DNA of 64,000 nucleotides from NCBI GenBank assembly GCA_013115135.1, contig JABANP010000021.1, positions 124,001 through 188,000 on the forward strand, read 5' to 3'. The position numbers were made by a program, and so were the translations under genes. Positions 18,601 through 30,000 of this stretch are shown in pieces. This stretch comes from Perkinsus olseni (taxonomy: Eukaryota > Perkinsozoa > Perkinsida > Perkinsidae). Below the pieces are notes generated by a model. The model was given only the letters and a program-made list of their open reading frames with translations. It did not search any database and had not been told where the DNA came from. The number at the start of each line of letters is the position of its first letter. Position 1 is the stretch's first letter.

Positions 18601-18815
18601 GCCGCCTCGTCAGACTGGACTTTGATCACCGACAGGCCTTCCGCTCCAGGGTCCGAAGCCGCAGAGGACACCGAGCTTGACCTGAAGAGCGCTCCCATCA
18701 GTTAGCAGCGGGAGTTGAGGCAAATATATTACCTAGACTTCGACCTAGACCTGGAAGAGGATCTAGACGCCGACCTGCCACTACTGGCGGGAGTGCGGGA
18801 GCGAGAGCGAGACAT
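15674..18815 (-). CDS. KH-domain protein with an RS domain (splicing/RNA-binding type)
   Basis: ATG 18815 begins MSRSRSRTPASSGRSAS and splices (donor GTAATA) to SSSVSSAASDPGAEGLSVIK. Three KH-like segments follow: LVLGRGGSTKRKLENAA, PQDTIGYVTGRERSTLHALE, and TPEEYIGFITGHKGSELRSI, each with the G-x-x-G-type loop or its equivalent. A Gly/Lys/Trp-rich stretch (GKGKGWGKGKGKGYSSW) comes next. The C-terminal half is an Arg/Ser domain (for example RSRSGSRRRSRSPDDRSP) ending SRDRSRR and TAA at 15676-15674. Such proteins act in nuclear pre-mRNA processing. An intron of roughly 650 nt lies between an exon ending GFFLDHR (about 17885) and the exon starting near 17208. The alternative is two genes, but the KH pattern supports one. 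Exact introns in the middle are uncertain. Confidence 0.7.
17598..17858 (+). CDS. possible small gene nested in the long intron of the KH/RS gene
   Basis: An ATG in good context (TCAAGATGG) opens an 86-codon frame beginning MARAMAAATTLPAAFRAFIP. The N-terminus is rich in Ala, Arg, Pro and Ser and has no acidic residue in its first 40, as in mitochondrial presequences. It runs opposite to the host gene and wholly inside the intron. I do not recognise it, and a chance open frame in GC-rich DNA is possible. Confidence 0.25.
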   Translation: MARAMAAATTLPAAFRAFIPILVTRMHPNLLNYRSTRPLQLLPSSTAPSQSISELCLCPVKESQMPQAPRVHLPYIFTVVRPSFPP

Positions 18816-19205
18816 GACCCTCACTGGCGGAAGAAGCTACAACGGTGCTCCACACCAACCCCCATCGAGGACCCCCCAACGCAAGCAGTTCCCTGTGGTG
18901 AATTTAGCATTAATAAAAAGATAATGAAGGTTAGAGCACAAGGCCACAGCAAGTGTAACGTGAGATCTTCTACTGGTCGATTATTAAACTAATACCAATA
19001 TTTGACGTAGTGCTGCTCCCAATGCCAACTCGAGCCACCGCAGAACGCAGGGCGGCGAAGGCCGTAATTCCAAGCTTCGCGACCATCAAGATAGTATTGA
19101 CACAAAAGGTGAGCGGAAAGGGAAAACCATGAAATATACAGGCCGCGGTGGAACACGCAAGCAACGAGGAGGGGACCTCCTCATTGGGCATTGAAGCAGG
19201 GAAAA
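18816..19205. other. gap between the KH/RS gene start and the PKA-R gene end
   Basis: This 390-nt stretch should contain the promoter of the KH/RS gene. It has a T/A-rich patch near 18900-18990. The minus-strand open frame across it shows no family features and lies past the PKA-R stop, so I do not call it a gene. Confidence 0.4.
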
Positions 19206-20939
19206 TCATATCCGAGAACCAGCCAACTGGTCATCGGTATTATCAACAGCAGCAGCGGTAGCAGGGTGGTCGTCATCGACGGTGAGGAAGTCCTTGTAGG
19301 AGGGGTACTTGCTTGCATTCTTCCTCAGGACATCCGTAATCGGACCAAGCACACGGTTGAAGTCCTCTCGCCCGACAGACAGGACCTATCAACAGCAGCT
19401 GCTTGAAGCCCTCCCTTCACTAAGCCCCTACATGACATCCCGCTGCGCCAGCTTTGATGGTTGCCTTGCGCGGCTCGCCGGGCTTGAGCAGAGCGATCTC
19501 TCCGAAGTACTCCCCAGGAGTCGTATACCGCTTGACCTAGCATGAGATGAGGAGCTACTACAGAGGAGGGAGACCAGCCATCGGATTGACTACCTCAACT
19601 TCACCTTCCTGACCCGACATGAACGCATTGCACTCGCCGCCCTCCAGAATATAGAACCTACAAAGTCACGATCAATACGCGAACAGCCCTCCACAAATCC
19701 ACTCATCACTTGTCTCCTGATACGTCTCCTTGCTCCACAATGACCTCGCCACTCTTGAACACTTCAGAGGTCAGCATATCCGATAGCTGGGAGAGCTCGT
19801 ACCTGTAATATCGTACCAAACGCTGGCCCTTCGCGGCCCCTGTGTTCTCATACTTGTTCAGGTCGGCCAGTATTGGGACCTTCTCAAGGAAGGCCTCGTA
19901 CTCCTTCTTCTTCGTGTTCTCGCTTGTGACAACCATCAGTTGGAAACAGTCTCTATCCAAGCCCCTACCACCGACAGTCCGCTACTAACAAGAGACCCCT
20001 TCCTACCATAGCTTAGCATCTGAAGTCGCTGTCACAGTAGCAGCCCGAGGGGCGTTGTACATGAGCGCTAGCTCGCCGAAGGACGATCCCGGGCCGCACT
20101 CCATGACCTGGTCATGAAACAAAGTCGCCAAGTATAGCAGTGGAAGCGGCCATCACCTTCACTGGTTCCTTATCCCCTCGTTTAACAAAAATGTCGAACG
20201 TGCCTTCTTCGACAATATAGAAGGCGTCACCGAAATCGCCCTGAACAAGGCGATCGATGATCATGAGAGTTTGCCCCACAGTAACCACCAACCTGCCGAA
20301 TGACGCTCTCGCCTTTAGTGACATCCTTCCTGCGCATGGCAAGGATGACCTTCTCCATCTCACGATCACGAAGGTGGCCAAAGAGAATCTTCAAACAACG
20401 CTGCCAATCCACGCCCCAACCGTGTCACCATCATCACCTGTCGTTTGTCATTCTCGCTCGATGCCAGCATGCTCTTGATAGCCTGGACCTCCTCGGCCGT
20501 CTTGTGATACTCAGGGGCACGCCAGCTGTCCATCCGCTCTACCGTACAGGCCTCTGCCGACACTCCAGCGCGGCGCCCAGCCGACTTCTGTACCGTAATT
20601 CTATGTTCTTCTTCCTGCACATAACCAACATGAGCCTCTCGACACTAGCTAGCACTAGCAGCTCACCTCCTCGTCATCGACCACACCTCTCGCTGATGGG
20701 GAGGAGTCCCGCTCACTTATCGGACTGCCGACCTCTATCGTCACCGGGGTGCCGGAGGAAGGGACGTTCCAGCGGTTGCTGCTACCGTATCCGACAGCGT
20801 TGATGGCACGCCCAACTGCAAGGTGCTCACTACCAGAGGGTCTGGAGTAGGGGACATTACGTGCTGGCTGCTCTCCTGGTGGCGGAGGGGGATCTGCCTC
20901 TGAGTCCGGCTTTCCCTTACTGCAGAAGTGATTACCCAT
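19206..20939 (-). CDS. cAMP-dependent protein kinase regulatory subunit
   Basis: The subunit binds and inhibits PKA catalytic subunits and releases them on cAMP binding. ATG 20939 gives [16 protein letters not shown], where Gly2 fits N-myristoylation and Cys6 palmitoylation. A Pro/Ser-rich linker leads to [10 protein letters not shown], the inhibitor sequence. Its P0 position is Gly, so it is a pseudosubstrate as in type I subunits. Then [19 protein letters not shown] begins cyclic-nucleotide domain A, continued by [20 protein letters not shown]. Domain B includes [44 protein letters not shown] and [20 protein letters not shown]. The tail after [12 protein letters not shown] is Asp/Ala-rich and stops at 19206-19208. 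In domain B, FGEIALL and PRKATI match the phosphate-binding cassette. The N-terminus lacks an obvious dimerisation/docking domain and points to membrane anchoring, as in some apicomplexans. Confidence 0.9.
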
Positions 20940-21140
20940 TTACAATAACTACATTCAACTCACATGCCCTCATGGACCCCGCCATACTGCAAACTCCAAG
21001 ATACCGCCCTCCACCAGACCTTTTCACTGGGGTGGAGCACTGGTCCTCACGCATGTGTCTCTCCCCAGCGTCCAACACAGCGCAATCATCGAAGGCATAA
21101 TACATCGTCGAAACATTCAATGATAGTGGTGAGAATAACG

Positions 21141-22081
21141 TTATCGCTGTACCGGTTTACTAGCCGCACCCCGAGCTTTCACTACCACCTCCGAGGCCCC
21201 ACTCTCGTGTGCTATGCGAGAGATAGAATGCCGCTGCAGCAACGCCTTGGCACGCTCGGAGACGGACGGGTCCGATTTCGCAGGTAGGTCGGGACGCGGT
21301 GCCGCCGAGAGCGCAGAGGGGGCCTTAACATGTCGCCATCGGCAACTGCTGCCAGCTCGACAATTACCGTGCCAGAAGAATCTAAGAGGTCGGATGCTGT
21401 CACCCCTTCGGTGCTGCATAACCTACTTGCAGACATCGGGCGGAGGTCCATCGGGAGCTTCCTCTGCCACAGAGTCCTTCGCGCCGGGCAACTCATGGGA
21501 GAACCGACAAGAGGTGCCGTTGCGACAGTTGCCGTGTAGAAAGTAAGTGCACACTATGCTCTTGGGGTCGTGTCGGAAGGGACAAGAAGTGCCGTTACGG
21601 CACATACCTACTCACGCAACTTTGGACCCGAAAATCCTAGGTCGAAGCTCACCTTTGGCGAAGAAGTGGCATACTGGCGCTGGCTCATGGGAATCCGAGG
21701 GCTCCTGTTCTGGAGAGGACGGTTGTGAAGATACTGCCGAGGCCGGTCGGGCTTGAGAAGGGCTCTCCTCGGTAGCAGGAGAAGCTTCCGCCTGCACCGG
21801 TAGAGACCCTTCGGCGTCTTCCACGAACAAGGCCCCGATGGTATCTAGCAGCGAGAAGGCCTAACGCTACTAAATCCCTCCTTGACGCGACCGGGATACA
21901 AATCCAGGCGCCACGAGCCGCGGGCTGCGATAAAGTGGTTCAACTAAGCGCTAGCGCGGCCATCCTCTTTCACGTTGTTATTACCAGCATGCCCGTCGTC
22001 AGCTGGCTCTGGTTCGTCGCCTCGAGCTTTCTTCTCAGGTGAAACCGTGTCGGGCGAGACAGGGTCCGTAGAGCGCTTCAT
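21141..22081 (-). CDS. protein with three CCCH zinc fingers
   Basis: ATG 22081 begins MKRSTDPVSPDTVSPEKKAR, an acidic/basic N-terminus with a possible nuclear signal. An intron (donor GTGAAA near 21990, acceptor near 21861) preserves frame into AFSLLDTIGALFVEDAEGS. A 47-nt intron near 21650 joins VCHFFAKG to MCRNGTSCPFRH, giving finger 1 (C-x8-C-x5-C-x3-H). Finger 2 is CTYFLHGNCRNGTSCRFSH, about 10 residues on. Finger 3, CRFFWHGNCRAGSSCRWRH in type, is read from the exon near 21380-21300 after another short intron. The tail, rich in Ala, Ser and Pro, ends KPVQR at 21141. Paired and triple CCCH fingers usually bind RNA or appear in RNA-decay and ubiquitin-ligase proteins. No RING finger is visible. 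The last intron position is approximate. Confidence 0.75.
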
Positions 22082-22820
22082 TGCGAAGGGGTACGATCGA
22101 ATTAAATTGACTGCCGAAGAGAGACTAGAAGAACCAGTGCCTTCATACTACTGTCACTTCAGCGACTCAACGACCAAAGAGCATCTTCCGCGCGTGAGTT
22201 CCAGTAAGTGAATGAGAGAGTGCCCGAACAGTGCCTGGATGGGAGCCTATGATCGGCCCATCGAACGCAATCAACGAAGGGTGGGGCAGCTGATGGCTTT
22301 ATTTGATGGATGTGGAGTTGCCCTGGCGAGAACAGCGCAGTCTGGTGCTGATGAAGATAATGATAATGACCGGATAAGCCGCGAATGTTGTTCTTGTGAG
22401 GTCGTTCTCGAGACGTGGAGAGGTGCGCCACGAAATATCGCGCACGCCAGTGGACCTGTGACTGATCATCAACAATGCTTATCGGGTCGGGGCATATTCA
22501 TTGCAGGCGGTATCTCGGATTAATGTTGCCCCTTGGTAACTTTCTGCGTTGAGCTTCCCCACGCCTTGGGAGGCTCGAAATGCCTTACTGAGACCATAGG
22601 CTTTCTTCCAGCGACGATTCTACTCAGCATCATACCGTCACCACTTTACTCCGCTGTAGTGATGGCCATCCGGTATACGTGACAGGCCGCTAGTGGTACA
22701 AGGTCTACTATACCGTATGGCAGCTCGAAGCCTCTATCCGACGCTCGCAGACACCCTACAGTATAGCTCATCCGTGCCTGCTGATGATATTCATATTCTG
22801 AGTTCACCCTTACCTCACCA
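22082..22820. other. divergent intergenic region
   Basis: This 739-nt region lies between the divergently transcribed CCCH (-) and phospholipase B-like (+) genes and must hold both promoters. Several open frames cross it but none shows conserved features. A palindrome-like CGAACAGTGC/GCACTG pattern was not strong enough to call. Confidence 0.4.
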
Positions 22821-25241
22821 ATGCGGCTCTTCCACTCACTCGCGTCACTTCTCTTCCTTTGCGCCAGTGAGGCCCCGCCGCCTCTCATCGAGGACTCCTC
22901 GATCGCACTGGTCTCATTAGAGGCAAACCACCCGCCTGGAACGGGAGATCATCATCAGCCCGACCTCTTCTCTGTCAAGCGTAGAAGTCTGGCCGACGGT
23001 AGTATCGAGCTGGCAACTAACGGAGCGCGTGATGGTCAGGCCGGGCTCGTTAACGCGACGTGGATGGACACACAGGTGGGATGCTATTCGCCGCGACTCC
23101 GCAAAACCCGCCCTTCCTCCTCAGGAAACGACGGGGAACTGGTCGTCTAGTGATCAGCACGAACCACCATCCAGGAGCAACAGACCGAGACTACTTCTAT
23201 GCCATGGGTCTCGTCGAAGGGTCAGCAACACCAGCCCAACGTCACGGGTAGCGTACTGTCTGGCGATACAGGTACCTCACCTGTCGGCGTGTTATACAGC
23301 ACATGTATAACATGATATGGTCCAAGCCGAGGAGGGACCCGCGGGCCTACACCTTTCTCAACTCCCAGTACATGTTCATGCGAGAGCAGGTAGGCGGTCT
23401 GCAGGAGCCGCAGTGTAGTCTTGTAGCGTTGCTTCCTCAGGCCGCTGAAAAGCATGGGGATGATCCCTTCTGGTTCAACGTGAGGATGCAGTTGGCTCGG
23501 TTGGATGGTATGATGGAGGGTCTAGTCCGTCGACAGCAGCACGCCATACGGGACAAGGAAGTCGGCTATGAGTAGTCAGGGCACTCGCAGCCATCTCGGG
23601 GGTACCAAAGTTGTTGCTCTCAGGTCCTGGGCGTACATGCCGGTGACGTTCTTGGTGCTTTACGAGCTGAATTCGAACTCGGAGATTGGGGAGATCGAGT
23701 CCGCTGTGACTACCGAGGTGCAGAAGGAGGACCCTTTGAGGATCTCAAGATACCCCATGGCCGAGGAGACCAAATGCAGTGCATTAATTAAGTTAACGCA
23801 CGATGATCTCATTGTAATACCACCGAGGGTGAGGCGCCTTGCGAGAGTGTGGCCTAGGTATCCCACAATACTTGGACGACGTACACGGAGATGCTGCGAG
23901 TGTACAAGTCCTTCTCCTTCCCCCACGTACAACACTCTTCCATCAGAAGCAGGCAGCTGTCTATGAGCAGCTACCCAGGCTACTTCAGTTCTACTGACGA
24001 CTGGCTTATCGTGAGAGGGTGGCGGGTACCTTCGATCCTCGCATGACGCCTTTGGCCTTCAGACTCATGATACCCAGCTGGCCATCACAGAGACCACAAC
24101 GGAGTCTGTGTCCGTCAGGCTACTGCAGGAGAAGGTCCGACCCTTGAGTGTTACTACGGTTATACGTAGCGTTGTTGCAACTCTTATGGCCGCAGGCGGA
24201 CGGGACTGGTGAGTTGGGAAATTTGCGGTACCGTCTGATTACGGTTCTCAGGTACAACACCTTCTCGCGTCATAATAGCGGTACGTATAATAACCAGTGG
24301 ATGATAGTTGACTTCAATCAATTCCGTCGATGGAACAAGGACAGAAGAGCCGGCCCGATGGCTGATGGGACCTTCTGGCTCGTCGAGCAAATGCCCGGTC
24401 TCATCGTTGCCAAGGATATGACCGCCAAACTCGAGGAGAAGGGCTATTGGGCAAGCTACAACAGGCCGTACTTCAAGAACATACAAGACGTAGTAGAGGC
24501 GCTTGAGCGTAGTGATCCCAGCTTGCTGCTGCTGCAGGTTGGCGGTTACACACGGGCTGCATTGGAACACGGTCAGTGGTACCAGTATGATGACTGCCCT
24601 CGTGCTCGCCTCTTCCGCGAGTGGCAGGGCATGGTCAATGATACTGAAAGCATGATGAGAATTATGACCTCGAACCATTGGAAGACCGACCCCTCTCCGA
24701 GAACTGCCCCAAAAACGCTATCGCCGGCAGGTAGGCTTTTAAGGGTAGTCGTAAGCGTGATAGACACTCTTCGCCATCGTGAAGATTCGTGCTCTCCTTG
24801 TGGACTTCGATGCATCCTTACTTTGAGCTAGCTTACCCCTGCAGCGCTGAGCCGACTGCTTCATCATCAGATACGACCTACCGTATCAACCTAGAAGTGA
24901 CAGTGACTACCAAGCGTGTGGTCCTGTTAAGGCTTATGGTGCTATCGACTGCAAGGTTACCAGCTCTTCCCTACTCAGAAGAGGATAGCCGAGTGCTGAT
25001 GGTCAGCGCCCCAGCCTTTGGTCAAGGGACGGACCCCTTCCAATGGACCACCTATACTGGCGAGAGTGTCGCCCACTGGGGCATGCCTGATCGCTGGGAG
25101 TTCCCGTGGCTCGAGTATTCGGCTACCCATGCTGCTGGGATCGAGTACGAGGTCGGGGAGGGAGCGTCCGCGGCTGTTGAGGCTGCCGCTGCCAGCCCGG
25201 AGGAGTCGCTGGCGAACGCAGACACTTCAGTGGTACTGTGA
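22821..25241 (+). CDS. phospholipase B-like hydrolase (PLBD/LAMA family)
   Basis: ATG 22821 gives a signal peptide (MRLFHSLASLLFLCASEAPP). Exons then show GATDRDYFYAMGLVEG, NMIWSKPRRDPRAYTFLNSQ, DDPFWFNVRMQLARLDGMME and the key KCSALIKLTHDDLIV. In this family the Cys of C-S-A becomes the new N-terminus after autocleavage and is the catalytic nucleophile. Next are TYTEMLRVYKSFSFPHV, SSYPGYFSSTDDWLIV, and the long exon from about 24200 with NSGTYNNQWMIVDFNQFRRW, WLVEQMPGLIVAKDMT and GYWASYNRPYFKNIQDVVEA. The end has APAFGQGTDPFQWTTYTGES and HWGMPDRWEFPW, as in lysosomal PLBD proteins. It should be secreted or lysosomal and act on acyl bonds of lipids or N-acyl groups. Introns are short (for example about 47 nt near 23075). 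An Ala/Glu-rich C-terminal tail extends past the usual end. Confidence 0.9.
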
Positions 25242-25567
25242 TAAGAGTTTTTAGATGATGATAATATTTCACCAATTCTGCAATTTAACTCGCGAGCTTG
25301 TGCCCGCGAGCAGTATACAGCGTATCTTCACTGAGCTGTGATGTAACATGCCAGTTGTCGCGAATGAAGGGAGAAATTGAAATGTCTTATGATACCGCTG
25401 GTCACACTACCTGGTTTTCATAAGGTAGTAAATTGATTGATGGCCCTTCATCGTAGAAAATGCTGCCGCTACCACTACTGCTCATTATTATTACCTACAA
25501 CTACTAGCAGTCTCCTACGGAGCTCTACGGGCCCATCTGTTGAGTGTGAGTGTATTACCTAGGAGTA
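25242..25567. other. intergenic region
   Basis: This AT-rich 326-nt region between two + genes shows no coding signal. A self-complementary piece, CTCGCGAG...CCCGCGAG near 25290-25310, is short and of unknown meaning. Confidence 0.4.
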
Positions 25568-26776
25568 ATGGTCAGGTTTGTGCTCCGAGCGATCGATAGG
25601 CTTCGGGTAGTTTGGAGCCAAGCGTACGTAACGTGGTTGCCTTATTCGTCTTTCACAGTTTTATTTCTTCCAGAACTGCCGAGCGAATTGGACGCTCTCC
25701 GGAACTGCTGCCCCGGGACGTCCGCCGCGGCCCGGTCCCGTACGCGGCATTATAAGTTACTGGAGTTGGGCCTCCTAGCTGACAAATGCCTAGATAGTCA
25801 TGAGACCCCTGCTGAGCTTCTCAACTCCATATGGATGTACCTCAGCAGGCCTAGGCTTCCTGTGGGCCTTCGCCTCAAGACCTATGCGTCTGATGCACAT
25901 GGCGTGTGGGCCTTCGGTGGATGCCTCCTACCTGATGGTGGTGGTGGCGGTATGTCGCTAGTCGGGCGGTGCAATAGTAGTGTGGTGACTGTTAGCCCTG
26001 TAGATCTTGGGCTCCGGAGAGTCCTCTGTGATTTTGGGTATTTTGGACCTGTCACCAGCCAGACACTGACGACCTCTATTGGCGTCTGCACGGACGGCCA
26101 AGGCATTGCTTTTTTCAATTCTGCTGATACTATTTACTGGACTAATCACCAGGGCCAATCTGGGCAGGTCCCCGTGAACCTGTCCTCTGAGATGCCACTG
26201 CAGGGCCGTTCCTCGGCTCGGAAGCGTCGTTGGGGGTGTTTACGGTACTCGCAAGGACACCTCTTCGCAATTGATGAGGGATCCGCTTCGGGTGGCGTGG
26301 GCGATACCATTTTCCGAATCCACAGCGGCACTGGTCGGTGCGAGGAGATCCTACAGACACACTGGCGAGTGTGGTCCTTCGACGTCTACCAGTCCCCGAG
26401 GTCAGGCCGTCTCCGACTGATTTACTGCTGTTTGTATCAGGATGGTGGTGTCTGCGTCCGTACCTTAGCGCCTGGCAAGGGCCCAGGTAGAGCGCGGATG
26501 CTACCAGTGAAATGTGTGATGGAGTGCCGAATCTTCTCCGAGGGCCGCCTAGCATGCCTGGGAGGTAACTATGGCCGTAGCATCTCAGTAGCCGATCTAC
26601 TCACTGGCGCCATACTCTGCTCGTGTGATTTGGGCATCTGGAGGGGAGTCCTGTCCATCGAGGTGGACGAGTGGTCCTTCGGCAGAGTCTATGTGGCAAG
26701 GTCCTGGGGTTCTGATGTCGAGGGCGAGAAACAGTTGAAGCGTGACTTACTGCAGCTTCAGATGGACTACCGCTGA
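25568..26776 (+). CDS. unidentified single-exon protein, possibly beta-propeller
   Basis: A 402-codon frame without introns runs from ATG 25568 (MVRFVLRAIDRLRVVW) to TGA at 26774-26776. It stands out because its neighbours are all split. Repeated blade-like phrases can be seen: DAHGVWAFGGCLLPDGGGGG, TSIGVCTDGQGIAFFNSADT, RYSQGHLFAIDEGSASGG, DTIFRIHSGTGRCEEIL and GRLACLGGNYGRSISVADLL. These resemble NHL/PQQ-type propeller strands, but no family signature is clear. A short N-terminal LPSELDALRNCC segment is somewhat F-box-like. I do not assign a function. Lineage-specific single-exon families of this sort may arise by retroposition, which would fit the lack of introns. Confidence 0.7.
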   Translation: MVRFVLRAIDRLRVVWSQAYVTWLPYSSFTVLFLPELPSELDALRNCCPGTSAAARSRTRHYKLLELGLLADKCLDSHETPAELLNSIWMYLSRPRLPVGLRLKTYASDAHGVWAFGGCLLPDGGGGGMSLVGRCNSSVVTVSPVDLGLRRVLCDFGYFGPVTSQTLTTSIGVCTDGQGIAFFNSADTIYWTNHQGQSGQVPVNLSSEMPLQGRSSARKRRWGCLRYSQGHLFAIDEGSASGGVGDTIFRIHSGTGRCEEILQTHWRVWSFDVYQSPRSGRLRLIYCCLYQDGGVCVRTLAPGKGPGRARMLPVKCVMECRIFSEGRLACLGGNYGRSISVADLLTGAILCSCDLGIWRGVLSIEVDEWSFGRVYVARSWGSDVEGEKQLKRDLLQLQMDYR

Positions 26777-27007
26777 TCGGCATCGCCGCTACGCGTGGAC
26801 AGCGAGGGCTCGGTGAGGGCAGTCTGCTATGATCTTCTACATGTATAAAGCTCCTACTGGTTTTTGTTGACTCGCCAGACTGGTAGTAGATAAGCTCCGA
26901 AGCATCAGTTTCATTTCGTGTGTTATCGTCATTTCGTTAACGTCGCTTAATCGTAGCGTCTGAGAGGCCGTCGTGTAGTGGCTTTCTCCATTGTGGACGA
27001 CTTAGCG

Positions 27008-30000
27008 ATGTCCACTGCGGCAGACCAGACCTCTACCAATGAGGTCGATGTTATCCTTGATGCAGTACTCAAGAATGAGGCAACTAGAACGATCCAGAAG
27101 ACTGGCCGCAGATGGTCTCCAGTGATGGAGAAAGTTGTACGTGTTGTGGAGGTTGTTCTTAGTAGGTTGTGTGACTTATCCTTCAGATACTGGCCCTCAT
27201 CTGCACGGTCTGCTTTTTTATCCGTCTCTTCGCTGTGATTCGGTAAGTCAGCTCATGCCTGTGCTCGCCGGCCTGGATTTTCCGTCGCAGGTACGAGTCT
27301 GTCATCCACGAGTTCGACCCCTACTTCAATTACCGTACGACCGAGTACCTCAGCCGCGAGGGCTTTTATGAGTTTTGGAATTGGTTTGATAACGGCAGCT
27401 GGTAAGCTCACCCACTGTCTCCTGCTCGTCATCTCCGTTCAGGTACCCCCTTGGCCGTGTTATTGGTCAGACCCTCTATCCGGGCCTAATGACTACATCT
27501 GCGGTCTTCCATGGGGTGAGCAGGGCGGGCTACTGGGCCAAATGCTCATGAACCGTATGCTTTGCCATGAGGTAGATACTCAACTTTTTTGGTATATGCG
27601 TCAACGTGCGTAACGTGTGTGTGTTCATGGCCCCGGTCTTTCTCGGCGTTCACCGCCATCGCAGCCTTCCTCCTCACCAAGGAAGTCACTGGTAAGCCGT
27701 CTTCCCTCAGTGTGGCCGCTATTCAGCAGTGGCTTTTCCTGTCGTAGGACGCCCGGAGGCGGGACTGTTCAGCGCGTTATTCCTGGGTATCTGTCCGTCG
27801 TACCTCTCTCGGTCCGTGGCGGGGTCCTACGATAACGAGGCGGTGGCCATCTTCGCCCTCACCAACACATTCTACGTAAGTTCCGATAGTTGGTATCCTC
27901 GGCTGACACCGGCGGATTCCTCAGGTTTTTGTGAAAGCTGTCAACACTGGGAGTATGCTTTGGTCGATGCTGGCAGCCGTGGCGTAAGTTGGATATTGGT
28001 CTCCCTACCACTCCTTGCACAATTCGTGTGTTTGTCCGCCAGGTATTTCTATATGGTAGCGTCTTGGGGTGGGTACGTCTTCATTACCAATACAGTATCA
28101 ATCTATGTGTTCGCTTTATTGGTCCTGGGGAAGTTCAACAAGAGACATTACGTTGCGTAAGGGGTTGCGGAGAGAAACCCACCCGCGAATTCGAGTGTTG
28201 CTGATTATATTCATGCAGAGAGTATGATAGTCGCTTTAGTCTCGTGCCGTATCAACGGTCATGCCGCAATAGGAACCACACTATTGGCCAGCGAGGCGTG
28301 CTCCTAGTCGGTTATCGTCGCCCTATCTACCCCATCACGTGCCGGCTCTCCCTGGGGTACGGTCTTCGTCATCATTAGGTATACCGTCTTCTACATAATT
28401 GGCACCATGTTCTGTCTTAACATCCCCTTCGTCAACTTCCAAGCCATCACATCCAGCGAGCACATGGCTTCCCATGGCATGTTCCTCGTCAGCTCTGTGT
28501 ATGGTACCCTGAATTCTCGCTGCCTTCTACTGTTCCCGACAGGTACATGCTCGTGGGGTATCTGAGGAAGGTTCTGCCAGAGGGCGCCTTTGCTGTACTA
28601 TAAGTCGCTCCTGCTGTACAGGAGCCACTGTACTTGTCGTGTCAGGTTATGGGCAAGTTGATGGTTGCAGCCACGGCCTTGGGGTTCCTAGGCCTCTTCG
28701 TCTACCTCACCCTCACTGGCAGTAAGTCCCTCTTCTACCCCAATAGTAGTCTACCACGTGAATCCATTCAGAGACGGCTTGGTCTGGAAGGAGCATGACC
28801 CTACTGGATCCCACTTATGCCTCCAAGTAGGGGACATTCCAGCACGAACGCAGGGGAGAGGTTACCCGACCGAGTGCAGGTACATCCCCATCATAGCGTC
28901 GGTATCGGAGCATCAGCCAACCTCCTGGTCAAACTACGTCATGGACCTTCACTGCCTGCCATTCTTGGCCCCTATCGGCATGTGAGCCAGCCTGTATCAG
29001 CTCCTTAGTGACACCCATCGTCATCAGGTACTACTGTATGAGACGCTTGTCCGACGGCTCCCTCTTCCTGGGCGTCTACGGCATACTGGCAGTCTACTTC
29101 TCGGGTGTCATGATCCGCCTCCTGCTGGTGAGTACTCTGTTCGATATCTTCCTCTCCACCCTCCACCCATCCTCAGGTTTCTAGCCCCGGCCGCCTCGTG
29201 TCTTGCCGGCGTTGGAGCCTCCGTCGTAGCCTCTTCGGTCATGCCGTAAGCTGCTACTTCCAGTCATCACCTCACACGTGCTCATCGCCTTCCCAACAGG
29301 TATATGCGTGCCTTCAATGACCGTGTTGAGGGCCCTGGGGCTAAGAAGGGGACCAAGCTGCCCTATGTAAGGATATCGAGATAGGACTCTCCTCAGGCCC
29401 GCACTTGGATCTCAGATGCCCCGTTTCGTGGCTCTGGCTATTCTTGGGCGTCCTTGGTTACCAATGCACCAACTACATCAAGCATTGTGTGTTCACTTCC
29501 TCCATGGCCTACAGTTCCCCTAGTATCGTTATGTCCTGTGAGTCCATTCTGTGCACAGGTGGCAGGTTGTTGAACACTGATGTCAGATCAACTGCGTGAT
29601 GGCAGCCGTCTGATACAGGATGACTTTAGAGAGGCTTACTATTGGCTGCGTATGAATACCCCACAAGACAGCAAGATCCTCAGCTGGTGGGACTACGGAT
29701 ATCAGATCACCGTCATGGGCAACCGCACAGTATGTTCCATCACTTCGCGTCACTATAGTGGACGGGTTATCTCTCGCAGGTCCTAGTGGATAACAACACG
29801 TGGAACAACACACACATCGCCACCGTTGGCTTGGTTTTGGCCTCCACCGAAGAGAACGCGCTGCCGATTCTTAGACGCCTTGACGTGGACTATGTCCTGG
29901 TAGGCCGCCTCAAACCCTTCCACCCTGATCTACGCCCTCAGGTGCTGTATGGTGGAGTCTCCCAATATTCCGGTGATGACATCAATAAGTTCCTCTGGCC

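Noticed and set aside
18970..19209. Minus-strand frame with hydrophobic segments past the PKA-R stop
   Set aside because: It overlaps the end of PKA-R in another frame and shows no conserved pattern.
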